Shown one piece after another: positions 42,417 through 50,496 of a DNA stretch of 64,000 nt (its first letter is position 1; the number at the start of each line of letters is the position of its first letter). The position numbers and the translations under genes were made by a program. The DNA is from Porphyrobacter sp. (GTDB taxonomy: Bacteria; Pseudomonadota; Alphaproteobacteria; Sphingomonadales; Sphingomonadaceae), in the NCBI GenBank assembly GCA_016125555.1, contig WGLN01000001.1:310001-374000 (forward strand), given 5' to 3'. Under the pieces are notes generated by a model. That model had not been told where the DNA came from. It was given only the letters and a program-made list of their open reading frames with translations, and ran no database searches.

Positions 42417-42454
42417 GCGCCGGACGGAGGGGTCAAGCCTCCGCCGCCCGGCGC
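42417..42454 (-). other. Intercistronic hairpin between atpE and b-prime genes
   Basis: On the minus strand GCGCCGG pairs with CCGGCGC (7 bp) outside CGGAGG with CCTCCG (6 bp), with 4 nt opposite 1 nt between the two stems and a 7-nt loop CTTGACC. No T-run follows, so it is more likely an mRNA-stabilising or processing structure than a full terminator. It could raise atpE expression above the downstream stalk genes. Confidence 0.6.
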
Positions 42455-42470
42455 GCCCGAGCGCTGGATC

Positions 42471-42695
42471 TTAGCGGAAGATCAGCAGGACGGCGATGAC
42501 GAAGGCCAGCAGGCCGAGCAGTTCCGCGGCCGCGAAGCCGATGAACAGGCGGCCCTGCTGGGCATCGGCGGCACCCGGATTGCGCAGCGCGCCTTCGAGG
42601 AACGAGGCGAACACGTTGCCCACGCCGAGCGCGGCGAGACCCGCGCCGATCGCCGCGAGACCGGCACCGAGAAGAGCTGCAGCAGTTGCGTCCAT
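42471..42695 (-). CDS. atpE: F0F1 ATP synthase subunit c
   Basis: A 74-residue proteolipid forming the rotating ring. Two helices: LLGAGLAAIGAGLAALGVGNVF with the packing Gly motif and, after the polar loop ALRNPGAADAQQGRL, FIGFAAAELLGLLAFVIAVLL with the proton-carrying Glu in FAAAELLGL. The AAGGAG site 9 nt upstream lies in an AT-rich spacer (42696-42757), unusual in this genome and reminiscent of the translation-enhancing region before enterobacterial atpE. Confidence 0.95.
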   Translation of the reverse strand: MDATAAALLGAGLAAIGAGLAALGVGNVFASFLEGALRNPGAADAQQGRLFIGFAAAELLGLLAFVIAVLLIFR

Positions 42696-42757
42696 GATAT
42701 TAAACTCCTTGGAAAATCGTATGGTTGGTTAGGGTTTCTAAGAGAGCCGGCGAGCCC

Positions 42758-43546
42758 TCAGTGAAGGTTTTCCGCGTCGTTGATGTAGAGCGAGGTCAGC
42801 AGCGCGAAGACGTAGGCCTGGATCCCCGCGACGAGGATCTCGAGCGCGCTGATCGCGACCATCAGCACGAAGCTGGGGATGCCCACCGCCGCGCCCAGCG
42901 CCGGGCCAGCGCCGCCGCCGGCGATCACGAAGCTCGCCAGCACCTTGAGCAGCACGTGGCCGGCCATCATCGCGACGAACAGTCGCAGGCCGAGGCTGAA
43001 GGGGCGCACCATGAAGGACACGAACTCGATCGGGGCGATGAACACCGCCATCAGGAACGGCGTGTCCTTGGGCACGAACAGCGAGAAGAAGTGCAGCCCG
43101 TGCTTGGCGAAACCGACCACCAGGACGATCGAGAAGCTGAGGATCGCCAGCACGCCGGTCACGGTGAAGTGGCTGGTGAAGGTGAAGGGGTGCAGCCCGA
43201 GCAGGCCCACCGGCAGCAGGCCGAGCAGGTTGCCGAACAGGATGAACATGAACAGCGTGAAGATGTAGGGCACGTATTTGCGCCCGGCCTTGCCGATATT
43301 GGCTTCCAGCATGTCGTCGATGAAGCCGGTCATGCTCTCGACCGCCATCTGCCAGCGCCCCGGCACCAGCTGGCGCTTCATGCCGCCGGCGACGAAGGCC
43401 CAGACGAGGACGGCGGCGAGCGCCATCCACAGCGCGGAATTGGTGAACGCGATGTTGAACCCGTCAGCCAGCTGCCAATCGTGCCCGAAGATGGGCTCGA
43501 TGGTGAACTGCTTCATCGGATCGACCTTGCCTTCTTCGGCTGCCAC
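42758..43546 (-). CDS. atpB: F0F1 ATP synthase subunit a
   Basis: A 262-residue proton-channel subunit. FTNSALWMALAAVLVW, NLLGLLPVGLLGLHPFTFTSHF and PIEFVSFMVRPFSLGLRLFVAMMAGHVLL are the conserved helices; the Arg in SLGLRLF is the essential stator arginine. It starts with GTG at 43546; an ATG eleven codons in (43516) with CAAGG upstream is an alternative. A parS-like palindrome lies 18 bp upstream in the atpI-atpB gap. Confidence 0.94.
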   Translation of the reverse strand: MAAEEGKVDPMKQFTIEPIFGHDWQLADGFNIAFTNSALWMALAAVLVWAFVAGGMKRQLVPGRWQMAVESMTGFIDDMLEANIGKAGRKYVPYIFTLFMFILFGNLLGLLPVGLLGLHPFTFTSHFTVTGVLAILSFSIVLVVGFAKHGLHFFSLFVPKDTPFLMAVFIAPIEFVSFMVRPFSLGLRLFVAMMAGHVLLKVLASFVIAGGGAGPALGAAVGIPSFVLMVAISALEILVAGIQAYVFALLTSLYINDAENLH

Positions 43547-43563
43547 GACTGTCGGTCCTCAAA

Positions 43564-43579
43564 TGTTTCACATGAAACA
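43564..43579. promoter_or_regulatory. parS-like palindrome
   Basis: TGTTTCACATGAAACA differs at one position (central CG to CA) from the ParB-binding consensus TGTTTCACGTGAAACA used in Caulobacter and Bacillus. It sits between atpI and atpB. The sequence is AT-rich compared with its surroundings, so a chance match is unlikely; whether ParB binds it is untested. Confidence 0.5.
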
Positions 43580-43627
43580 CGCCCCTAAAGCAGCCTAGCC
43601 GGGGTCCAGGTGCGGTCTATCGCACCC

Positions 43628-43963
43628 CTAATCCCGTTCAGACGGCTCCTCGGGGCGCGTTTTCGCCGCAAGGATGATGCTTCTGAAGGCCGAAACGATT
43701 CCGAGGAACAGTCCGATCAACAGGCCCCAGGGCGCGGTTCCGGCCAGCGAATCCACCGCATAGCCGATCACCAGGCCGCCGATGATCCCACCCAGAAGAT
43801 TGGCCAAGGCGCGGTTGCCGCTGCGGTAATTCGCATCGGACCCCTGCGTCTTCGGCCGGTTGCGCTGTTCTTCGCGCTCGCGTGCGGCCCTGAGCCGCGC
43901 TTCGAGCGCATCGATCCGCGCATCCTCGACGATGGGTTCTCGGGCGGGTTTCTCGTCACTCAT
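43628..43963 (-). CDS. atpI: AtpI/AtpZ-like F0F1 ATP synthase accessory protein
   Basis: A 111-residue protein with a charged N-terminal half (ALEARLRAAREREEQRN, probably helical) and two membrane helices in ALANLLGGIIGGLVIGYAVDSLA and PWGLLIGLFLGIVSAFRSII. This Gly-rich two-helix pattern before atpB identifies AtpI-type assembly factors. The ATG at 43963 is chosen; the frame to 44230 runs through the promoter. It is the first gene of the F0 operon. Confidence 0.88.
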   Translation of the reverse strand: MSDEKPAREPIVEDARIDALEARLRAAREREEQRNRPKTQGSDANYRSGNRALANLLGGIIGGLVIGYAVDSLAGTAPWGLLIGLFLGIVSAFRSIILAAKTRPEEPSERD

Positions 43964-44027
43964 GCCAATATCCGCAAAAGAGGGAGGACAAGGCACGTGC
44001 AACCAGGTGCCCGCCGAGGGCGCCGCC

Positions 44028-44056
44028 CCCTTAGAAGGGGGGCACATATGTGTCAA
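44028..44056 (-). promoter_or_regulatory. Promoter of the atpI-B-E-b'-b operon
   Basis: On the minus strand a perfect TTGACA (44056-44051), a 17-bp spacer and TAAGGG (44033-44028). Transcription would begin about 57 nt before the atpI ATG. It is the best -35 match in the window. Confidence 0.7.
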
Positions 44057-44078
44057 CAATGGGGACGTCTTTGTTTGC

Positions 44079-44142
44079 GTGCCTGCCTCCGCAGGCACAT
44101 CCGCGGCGCTGTTCCCGTCGCTGCGCGCCGGGGCGCCTGCGG
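44079..44142 (+). repeat. Structured repeat, copy B
   Basis: First stem GTGCCTGC/GCAGGCAC with loop CTCC (44079-44098), linker ATCCGC, then GGCGCT (44105-44110) pairing with GGCGCC (44132-44137, one wobble) around a GTTC bulge and a CCCG/CGGG inner stem, then TGCGG. The same plan as copies A and C; the third hairpin has diverged. It lies just upstream of the atp promoter. Confidence 0.65.
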
Positions 44143-44225
44143 CTCGCGCGCGTGCGCTCGCGGCCCTGCGGGCCGATCCAGCGCCTTCCTCAACCAGATT
44201 CGCTGATCCCGGTCGCGCCAGCGAC

Positions 44226-44308
44226 CGCAAGGGCGACCGCCCGCCCGCAGGCGCTCAAGCCCCCGGGGCTTGAAACAGCGCCGAGGACGTGCCTGCGGAG
44301 GCAGGCCC
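44226..44308 (-). repeat. Structured repeat, copy C
   Basis: On the minus strand: stem GCCTGC/GCAGGC with loop CTCC (44306-44291), then ACGTCCTC. Next is GGCGCT (44282-44277) pairing with AGCGCC (44255-44250) around GTTT and an inner CAAGCCCC/GGGGCTTG stem. After TGCGGGC comes a hairpin GGGC-GGTC-GCCC (44242-44231). Relative to copy A, the second stem changes T-A to C-G and the third C-G to G-C, both keeping the pair. Confidence 0.7.
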
Positions 44309-44315
44309 GCGAAAA

Positions 44316-44699
44316 TCAGGGACAACGCGGATCCCTGATCGGCGGGGAGGCGGTGCGGGTCTGCCAGCTGCCGTCGGGCGCCATGTATTTCTCGCCCGGC
44401 ACGGTGCGCGCGATCGCCTGACAGCCGGCGGTCAGCGCATAGGCCTCGGGCGTGGCGCTGTTCTCGCGCGCCTTCTCGATATAGATCGCCTTGCGCTTGA
44501 TGTTGATGTTGTCGACCAGCCGCTGCAGCGCGGGATCGGCGCTGCCAACGATCCCGAGATATCCGTCGGGCTTCTCGCCGATGGTGCCCGCCTTCCTCGC
44601 GGCCTCGTAGGCCGGGTCGCGCTGCGCCAGCGCCGGGGCGGCGACCATGCCGAGCGCCGCGGCACCGGCGAGACCTGCGAAAATCATATTGCGCATCAT
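44316..44699 (-). CDS. ydbL: YdbL family protein (DUF1318), periplasmic
   Basis: A 127-residue protein with a signal peptide (MIFAGLAGAAALGMVAAPALA). The mature region DPAYEAARKAGTIGEKPDGYLG, then LVDNINIKRKAIYIEKARENS, is the DUF1318 pattern. A C-terminal extension holds two cysteines. In E. coli YdbL acts with YnbE and YdbH in outer-membrane lipid homeostasis. Tandem ATGs at 44699 and 44696 follow GGAGG; the second has the better spacing. It is last in a ydbH-ynbE-ydbL operon. Confidence 0.88.
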   Translation of the reverse strand: MMRNMIFAGLAGAAALGMVAAPALAQRDPAYEAARKAGTIGEKPDGYLGIVGSADPALQRLVDNINIKRKAIYIEKARENSATPEAYALTAGCQAIARTVPGEKYMAPDGSWQTRTASPPIRDPRCP

Positions 44700-44767
44700 C
44701 GTTCCTCCCACAGAGAACCGGACAACTCGGGCCTCGCGCAGTGAAGCGGCCGGCCCCGAAAAATCAC

Positions 44768-44971
44768 TCAAAAGATATCCGCGTTCTCGTCGATCGTGTT
44801 GGCCGCGTCTTCGGCGAGCCGGTAAATCACTTCCTGCCGGATGTTGATGTTGAGCTCGATCACGATCGGCTTTTCGGGTGCGGCGATGTTGATGCACGCC
44901 GCCAGCCCCGCCGAAAGGATCGCCGCGCCCGCCATCCTGGCCCCGGCCCTTGCAAATCCCTGCCTCGCCAT
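44768..44971 (-). CDS. ynbE: YnbE-like lipoprotein
   Basis: A 67-residue lipoprotein: a signal peptide ends in LSAGLAAC, and the short mature part CINIAAPEKPIVIELNININ-like segment followed by RQEVIYRLAEDAANTIDEN is typical of YnbE. It would sit in the outer membrane and cap the YdbH bridge. The ATG at 44971 has AGGGGG 7 nt upstream and gives the family's length; an ATG at 45046 that overlaps the ydbH stop would add 25 residues before the signal peptide and is less likely. Confidence 0.82.
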   Translation of the reverse strand: MARQGFARAGARMAGAAILSAGLAACINIAAPEKPIVIELNINIRQEVIYRLAEDAANTIDENADIF

Positions 44972-45042
44972 TGGCGTGCCCCCTCCCCCGGTCTCGTCCG
45001 GCGGTGTGGCAGCGCGCTCCGGCGCGGTCAATTGATGGTGCA

Positions 45043-48000
45043 TCATGGCTGGTCTTCGCTTTCAGGAGGTTGAACGGGTAGGACGGCGGGTCTGGCGGGC
45101 ACGAAGCGGCCGTTCTCGACCTTGATCAGCCCGCGATCGACCGGGCTGCCGAGGGAATCGACGTCCCAGAAGGATCGCACCATGGTCGCCAGTTGGTAGA
45201 AGTTCTCCGAGCGCACGTTCACGCGGAAGCGGATCGGCAGCCGGGCAATCTTGCGGGTGACGAAGTTTTGGCTCGCCCCCTCGCCCTGGCGCACGCCCTC
45301 GAAATCGAAATTGGTGATGATCTCGCCGCCGAGGCTGCCGTTGAGCCCGACGCTCATCTGCCGGTAATCGAGCGAGCGCAGCGCCTGGAAGGCGTAGTTG
45401 CCCATGGTGCCGAGGTCCTCGTAGGTGAGTTCCCCGACATAGGCGACATTGCCGCCCGGCGGCCGGCTGAGCAGCAGCCCGCCCTCGATCCGGCCATTGC
45501 CGTCGGCATCGAAGACCACTGGAACGGTGCCGTCGAAGGTGCCGCTGGCGGCGAGGTTGGTGAGCTCCATCTGCGCGACGAAGCGGGCCGCGTCGAGGCC
45601 GACGATCTCGAACACGTAGCGGCGTTCCTCCGGCTTGGAGAAATCCATGACCAGCGGGCGCAGGATCAGCTCGCCCCCCATGAAGGGGAAACGCGCATCC
45701 TTGAGGTCGAACAGCGTGCCATCCCTGAGATCGAAGCGCAGCTTGCCCGCGAGCACCTCGACCCCCGGGTTGATCGCCGCGACGGTGAGGGTCTGGTCGG
45801 ACGCGGTGGTGAGGTTCAGGAGGTCGGTGAACACCACCCGCCCGGCAAGCCCGCGCACCGGGCCGAAGGGTGCGCCGAAGTCGAAGCCCTCGCTGGCGAA
45901 GCTGCCGCTGCTGGTGACGTCCTCGCCGGTCCAGTCGATCCGCCCGTCACCCGTGATCGTGCCGTCGGCGAAGACGATCAGGTCGGCGGCGAGGTAGGAC
46001 AGGTCCTCGGGCTGCAGCCCCTTGTCGAAGACCAGACCCGGCACGGCGAGGCGCGCCCCGCCCCGCGCGGTCGCGAGATCGTGATCGACCGTCACCTCGG
46101 CCACCAGCCGGTCCGAGGCGGGGTGGCGAAGGCTGGCGGCGGCACGGATTTTCCCGTCGGCCAGGGTCAGCGTGCCGCCGCGCGCGGCGAGCGGCACGAA
46201 CCGCGCCGGGCCCTGGGCCGGGCGGTCGGCAAGGGTGAAGGTCCCCTGGTCGATCCGCAGAGCGCCGTCCGCGACGGACCATCGCCCGGCCATCGCCGAG
46301 AGATCGAGCGGCACTGCGTCGAGCCGTGCCGTGCCCCCTGCGAAGCTGCCGCCGATGGCGTCCGCAAGACTGCCGGTCAGGCTCGCTGCGGTGAGCTGCG
46401 TCTGGCTGCCGGGGGTGCCGATGCGGGCGCTGAGCCCGGTGACGACAAAGGGTTCGGGATAGCGCAAGGCGAGGCTTTCGGCGGCGAAGCGCGCGGGGCT
46501 GTCGCCGAGGGTGCCGGCGAGTTCGAGCGGTCCGGTCCTCGCGGCGATGCGCAGCCCGTCCTTGTAGGCGATGAGCGGCGCGCCGGCCTCGGGGCACAGG
46601 GTGATCGCCTCGCCCGGCAGCGCCAGCCCCGCGAGCGCGAGCGCGCCAAACCGCAAGGGGGTGCAGGCGGTCCCCGCGGCAAGGCCCGAGGCCTGCGACC
46701 AGCGGCCCTCGATCGGCACCTCGAGCCCGCTCACGCTGCCGCCCGGCAACGCGCCGCTGGCGGTGGCGAGGCCGGTGAAGCGGATCGTGCCACCCGGCTC
46801 CTGGCGCAGGGTAAGGCGCGGCACGGCGAGGCGGTTCGCGCCCTCGCGATATTCCGCCATGCCGAGCCGCATGGTCCAGCCGCCCGCCGGCTCCTGCACG
46901 ATGCGCCCGTCGATGGCGGGCAGCCCGGCGCCGCCCAGGAGAAGATTGCCGCGCAGCCCGCTCAAGGCGCCGTCCTTCAGCCCGAGGCTGACCGCCGAGA
47001 GCGCCGCGACCCGCTCTCCCGAGCGCGCCGAGAGCGATGCCGCAGGGATGGTCAGCGCCACCCCCTCCGGCCGTGTGCGCAGCACCGCCTCGGCGGAGAA
47101 ATCGGCGTCGGCCAGCGCCTGCATCCAGCCGCGCTGCGCCTTGGCGAGCAGCGGAGCGAGGAGCGTGCCTTCCAGCCCGGTGCCCGCCTCCGCAAGGGTC
47201 GCCGTCAGCGCGCGGTCAGCGGTGAGCCCCGCACCGCTCAGCTGCCCCTGCCAGGTGCCGCGCGCAGCGTCGGCGCTGCCCTTCCAGCTTCCCTCGGCGG
47301 CAAGTCGCGCGAGCCGGACCTGCGGCGCGCTGACCTTCTCGATCACGAGGTCGTGGGCGAGCACCAGCCCCTTGTCCGACCACGTAATCCGCGCCGTGCC
47401 CCCGAGCCCCTCGCCCGCGACATCGCCATAGGATGCGCCCTTGCCGCGGATCGCCAATTCGCCGTCGGCCCCGGTGAAATCGCGCGCGAGAGTGAGCGAA
47501 GTGCCGATATCCGCGCGCGCCAGCCGTGCTCCGCCGCAATCGAGGCCGGACAGGCGCAGCGGTCCTTCGAGATGCGGCGCGCCCCGGGCCGTGGTGAGCG
47601 CGCCATAAAGCGTCGCGGTGGCGGCGTGGCACCCCTCCGCACCGATGCCCGGCGCCGTCGCGGCGAGGGTCCCGGAAAAGCCGTCGTCGAGACGCCCACT
47701 GCCCTCCAGCTTGATGCCGACCTTGCCGTAATCGCTTTCGAGCAGCGCGCGGGCGTCCTTGAAGGTCACGTCAATGGCGGGGAGCGAGGAGGGCGCCGTG
47801 CTGCCGGTGAAGACCAGCGGATCGAGCGCGCCGAGGCTGAAGGCGCCGCCGCGATAGCTGGCGTAAAGCCGCGCGCCGTCCAGCGTCACCCGGCGCAGCT
47901 CCGGCCCCTGCCAGCCCACGCCGAGCTCCACGACCATGGCCTTGGCGGTGAAATCGGGATGCGCCGGATCGCCCACGACAAGGTTGGCGATCACCTGTCG

Positions 48001-48228
48001 CCGCGGGCCGATGGAAACGATGTCGTAGGTGGCCGGAACGCCGCTCTGCGCGAGGTAATCGTCGATGACATTGCCCGCGATCCGCTCGCGGTCGAACCAG
48101 GCGACGCTGCCCGCGGCGAGCGCCACCACCGCGCCGCCCGCGGCGAATCGGGTGCGCCAGCGGCGCGGCCACAGGCGGCGCCGGGCCGCGGGCGGAGGAG
48201 GATCAGCTTGCGTCTCGGGCACCGCCAT
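45043..48228 (-). CDS. ydbH: YdbH family intermembrane bridge protein (AsmA/TamB-like)
   Basis: A 1061-residue protein with a basic cytoplasmic start, one membrane anchor (TRFAAGGAVVALAAGSVAWF) and a very long periplasmic region made of beta-strand repeats. This is the build of the repeating-beta-groove proteins (YhdP, TamB, YdbH) that let phospholipids pass between membranes. The C-terminal part with NFDFEGVRQGEGASQNF and FRVNVRSENFYQLATMVRSFWD is the conserved YdbH end. E. coli YdbH is 879 residues, so this one is longer. AGGGGAGC precedes the ATG. YnbE and YdbL genes follow directly. Confidence 0.9.
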   Translation of the reverse strand: MAVPETQADPPPPAARRRLWPRRWRTRFAAGGAVVALAAGSVAWFDRERIAGNVIDDYLAQSGVPATYDIVSIGPRRQVIANLVVGDPAHPDFTAKAMVVELGVGWQGPELRRVTLDGARLYASYRGGAFSLGALDPLVFTGSTAPSSLPAIDVTFKDARALLESDYGKVGIKLEGSGRLDDGFSGTLAATAPGIGAEGCHAATATLYGALTTARGAPHLEGPLRLSGLDCGGARLARADIGTSLTLARDFTGADGELAIRGKGASYGDVAGEGLGGTARITWSDKGLVLAHDLVIEKVSAPQVRLARLAAEGSWKGSADAARGTWQGQLSGAGLTADRALTATLAEAGTGLEGTLLAPLLAKAQRGWMQALADADFSAEAVLRTRPEGVALTIPAASLSARSGERVAALSAVSLGLKDGALSGLRGNLLLGGAGLPAIDGRIVQEPAGGWTMRLGMAEYREGANRLAVPRLTLRQEPGGTIRFTGLATASGALPGGSVSGLEVPIEGRWSQASGLAAGTACTPLRFGALALAGLALPGEAITLCPEAGAPLIAYKDGLRIAARTGPLELAGTLGDSPARFAAESLALRYPEPFVVTGLSARIGTPGSQTQLTAASLTGSLADAIGGSFAGGTARLDAVPLDLSAMAGRWSVADGALRIDQGTFTLADRPAQGPARFVPLAARGGTLTLADGKIRAAASLRHPASDRLVAEVTVDHDLATARGGARLAVPGLVFDKGLQPEDLSYLAADLIVFADGTITGDGRIDWTGEDVTSSGSFASEGFDFGAPFGPVRGLAGRVVFTDLLNLTTASDQTLTVAAINPGVEVLAGKLRFDLRDGTLFDLKDARFPFMGGELILRPLVMDFSKPEERRYVFEIVGLDAARFVAQMELTNLAASGTFDGTVPVVFDADGNGRIEGGLLLSRPPGGNVAYVGELTYEDLGTMGNYAFQALRSLDYRQMSVGLNGSLGGEIITNFDFEGVRQGEGASQNFVTRKIARLPIRFRVNVRSENFYQLATMVRSFWDVDSLGSPVDRGLIKVENGRFVPARPAVLPVQPPESEDQP

Positions 48229-48303
48229 TGCTCGCTCCCCTTGCGCGCATCATCGCGCAAAGGCAATGATGCGCGGGAGGGGTCATTCCTGCCGGGGGTC
48301 GCA

Positions 48304-49038
48304 TTGCCGGGAGCTGAAGACAGTTTCGATTTCGGCGATACGCCGCGCAGGGCTTCGGATGCGGGGAAATCCGCCGGAGAGGGCCACCGCGCGCGGCTGC
48401 GCGAACGGCTGCTGACCGGCGGGGCCGAGGCGCTCGCCGATTACGAGGTGCTCGAATACCTGCTCTTCGCCGCGATCCCGCGCGGCGACACCAAGCCCAT
48501 CGCCAAGGCGCTGCTGGCGCAGTTCGGGAGCCTTGCGGGCGTGCTCAACGCCGATCCCAAGGCGATGCAGCGCGTGAAAGGCGTGGGCGAAAGCAGCGCG
48601 GCGGCGCTCAAGGCGGTGGCGACCGCGGCGCGCCGGATGACCCGCGGCGAGATCGTCAACAAGCCGGTGCTCGGCAGCTGGCAGGCGCTGATCGACTATC
48701 TCACCACAGACATGGCGCATCTGACGGTGGAGCGGGTGCGGATCCTCTATCTCGACACCAAGAACCGGCTGATCGAGGACCACCACCTCGGCGACGGCTC
48801 GATCGACGAGGCGGCGATCCACCCGCGCGAGGTGATCCGCCGGGCGATGGACCTCGGCGCCTCGGCGATGATCCTCGTCCACAACCACCCCTCGGGCAGC
48901 CCGGAGCCCTCCCGCGCCGACATCCAGATCACCCAGCGCATCGCCGAGGCCGGGCGGCTGCTCGGCGTGACGGTCCACGATCACGTCATCATCGGGCGCG
49001 AGGGGCACACCAGCCTGCGCGCGCAGGGGCTGATCTGA
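48304..49038 (+). CDS. radC: RadC family protein (JAB/MPN domain)
   Basis: A 244-residue RadC. A helix-hairpin-helix-like N-terminal part (LLAQFGSLAGVLNADPKAMQRVKGVGESSAAALKA) is followed by the JAB-type metalloprotease-like domain with the motif HNHPSGSPEPSRAD (H-x-H...D) and IIGREGHTSLRAQGLI at the end. The true role of RadC is unresolved. No ATG or GTG stands before the conserved region; the TTG at 48304 with GGGGG 5-6 nt upstream is the best start. The enormous upstream extension of this frame is antisense to ydbH. Confidence 0.85.
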   Translation: MPGAEDSFDFGDTPRRASDAGKSAGEGHRARLRERLLTGGAEALADYEVLEYLLFAAIPRGDTKPIAKALLAQFGSLAGVLNADPKAMQRVKGVGESSAAALKAVATAARRMTRGEIVNKPVLGSWQALIDYLTTDMAHLTVERVRILYLDTKNRLIEDHHLGDGSIDEAAIHPREVIRRAMDLGASAMILVHNHPSGSPEPSRADIQITQRIAEAGRLLGVTVHDHVIIGREGHTSLRAQGLI

Positions 49039-49044
49039 GCCCAC

Positions 49045-49073
49045 TTGCCATCGGCGCCCCGCCCGCCTAGCCG
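49045..49073 (+). promoter_or_regulatory. Candidate purB promoter
   Basis: TTGCCA at 49045-49050 and TAGCCG at 49068-49073, 17 bp apart, with the purB ATG about 37 nt after the -10 box. Confidence 0.4.
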
Positions 49074-49109
49074 CTGCGCGACGTTCGACCCTTCACCCGG
49101 AGCCGCCCG

Positions 49110-50420
49110 ATGGTCCCCCGCTATGCCCGCCCTGCCATGACCGCCCTGTGGGAGCCGGAAGCGAAATATCGTATCTGGTTCGAGATCGAGGCGCACGCGA
49201 CTGAGAAGCTGGGCGAACTGGGCGTCGTCCCCGAATCCGCCGCCAAGGCACTGTGGGACTGGTGGGCAACCGACCCCGAAATCGACGTCGCCGCAATCGA
49301 CGCGATCGAGGCGGTGACCAAGCATGACGTGATCGCCTTCCTCACCTGGGTCGCCGAGCAGGTCGGCGACGAGGCGCGCTTCATGCACCAGGGGATGACC
49401 AGTTCGGACGTCCTCGACACCACGCTTTCCGTGCAGCTCGCCCGCGCGACCGACATCCTGCTGGAAGACATCGACGCGCTGCTCGCCGCGATCCGCAAGC
49501 GCGCCGAGGAGCACAAGTACACTCCCACCATCGGCCGCAGCCACGGCATCCATGCCGAACCCGTCACCTTCGGGCTGAAGCTCGCGCAGGCCTATGCCGA
49601 GTTCGACCGCTGCCGCGAACGGCTGGTCGCCGCCCGCCGCGAAATCGCCACCTGCGCCATTTCCGGCGCGGTCGGGACCTTCGCAAATGTCGATCCGGCG
49701 GTCGAGGCGCATGTCGCGGAAAAGCTCGGGCTGGAGGTCGAGCCCGTCTCCACGCAGGTCATCCCGCGCGATCGCCACGCGATGTATTTCGCCACGCTGG
49801 CGGTGATCGCCGGAAGCATCGAGCGGCTGGCGGTGGAGATCCGCCACTTGCAGCGCACCGAGGTGCTCGAGGCCGAGGAATATTTCTCGCCCGGCCAGAA
49901 GGGGTCGAGCGCCATGCCGCACAAGCGCAATCCCGTGCTGACCGAGAACCTCACGGGTCAGGCGCGCATGATCCGCGCCTATGCCCTGCCCGCGCTGGAA
50001 AACGTGGCCCTGTGGCACGAACGCGACATCTCGCATTCCTCGGTCGAACGCTTCATCGGCCCGGACGCGACCATCACGCTCGACTTCGCGCTGGCGCGGC
50101 TGACCGGCGTGGTCGAGAAGCTGCTGATCTACCCCGAGCGGATGCAGAAGAACCTCGATAGCATGGGCGGCCTCGTCCATTCGCAGCGCGTGCTGCTGGC
50201 GCTGACCCAGGCCGGGGTGAGCCGCGAGGATGCCTATGCGCTGGTGCAGCGCAACGCGATGAAGGTGTGGGAATCGGGTGGCAGCCTGTCGCTGCTCGAC
50301 CTGCTCAAGGCCGACGCGGATGTGACCGCCGCGCTCTCTGCGCAGGAGCTCGAGGAGAAGTTCGACCTCGGCTACCACTTCAAGCACGTCGACACGATCT
50401 TCGCGCGGGTGTTCGGATGA
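49110..50420 (+). CDS. purB: Adenylosuccinate lyase
   Basis: A 436-residue fumarase-superfamily enzyme acting twice in purine synthesis (SAICAR to AICAR, and adenylosuccinate to AMP). [20 protein letters not shown] opens the protein. THD-type conserved regions include EVTKHDV-like [28 protein letters not shown] and [12 protein letters not shown], and the flexible signature loop [10 protein letters not shown] holds the catalytic Ser. The length fits the bacterial short form. It has its own candidate promoter. Confidence 0.96.
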   Translation: MVPRYARPAMTALWEPEAKYRIWFEIEAHATEKLGELGVVPESAAKALWDWWATDPEIDVAAIDAIEAVTKHDVIAFLTWVAEQVGDEARFMHQGMTSSDVLDTTLSVQLARATDILLEDIDALLAAIRKRAEEHKYTPTIGRSHGIHAEPVTFGLKLAQAYAEFDRCRERLVAARREIATCAISGAVGTFANVDPAVEAHVAEKLGLEVEPVSTQVIPRDRHAMYFATLAVIAGSIERLAVEIRHLQRTEVLEAEEYFSPGQKGSSAMPHKRNPVLTENLTGQARMIRAYALPALENVALWHERDISHSSVERFIGPDATITLDFALARLTGVVEKLLIYPERMQKNLDSMGGLVHSQRVLLALTQAGVSREDAYALVQRNAMKVWESGGSLSLLDLLKADADVTAALSAQELEEKFDLGYHFKHVDTIFARVFG

Positions 50421-50496
50421 GCCGGCGGGCGCTGGACTTGGCCCCCGAATCGCCTAGGCTCCGCGGCTGCAAAGGCCGAAGGGAGGCAAGCGGCTC

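Larger units (their letters stand above)
43964..44315. other. Intergenic region between atpI and ydbL with promoter and repeat pair
   Basis: A 352-bp non-coding stretch. It holds the atp promoter (44028-44056) and two copies of the structured repeat in convergent orientation (44079-44142 and 44226-44308). The outer 37 bp of the two copies are inverted repeats with only three differences, so the whole stretch resembles a 230-bp miniature mobile element. Short frames across it have no ribosome-binding sites and are not called. Confidence 0.7.

Noticed and set aside
45193-49038. A 1281-codon open frame on the + strand
   Set aside because: Nearly all of it is antisense to ydbH and arises from strong G/C bias at third positions; only its last part (48304-49038) is a real gene, radC.
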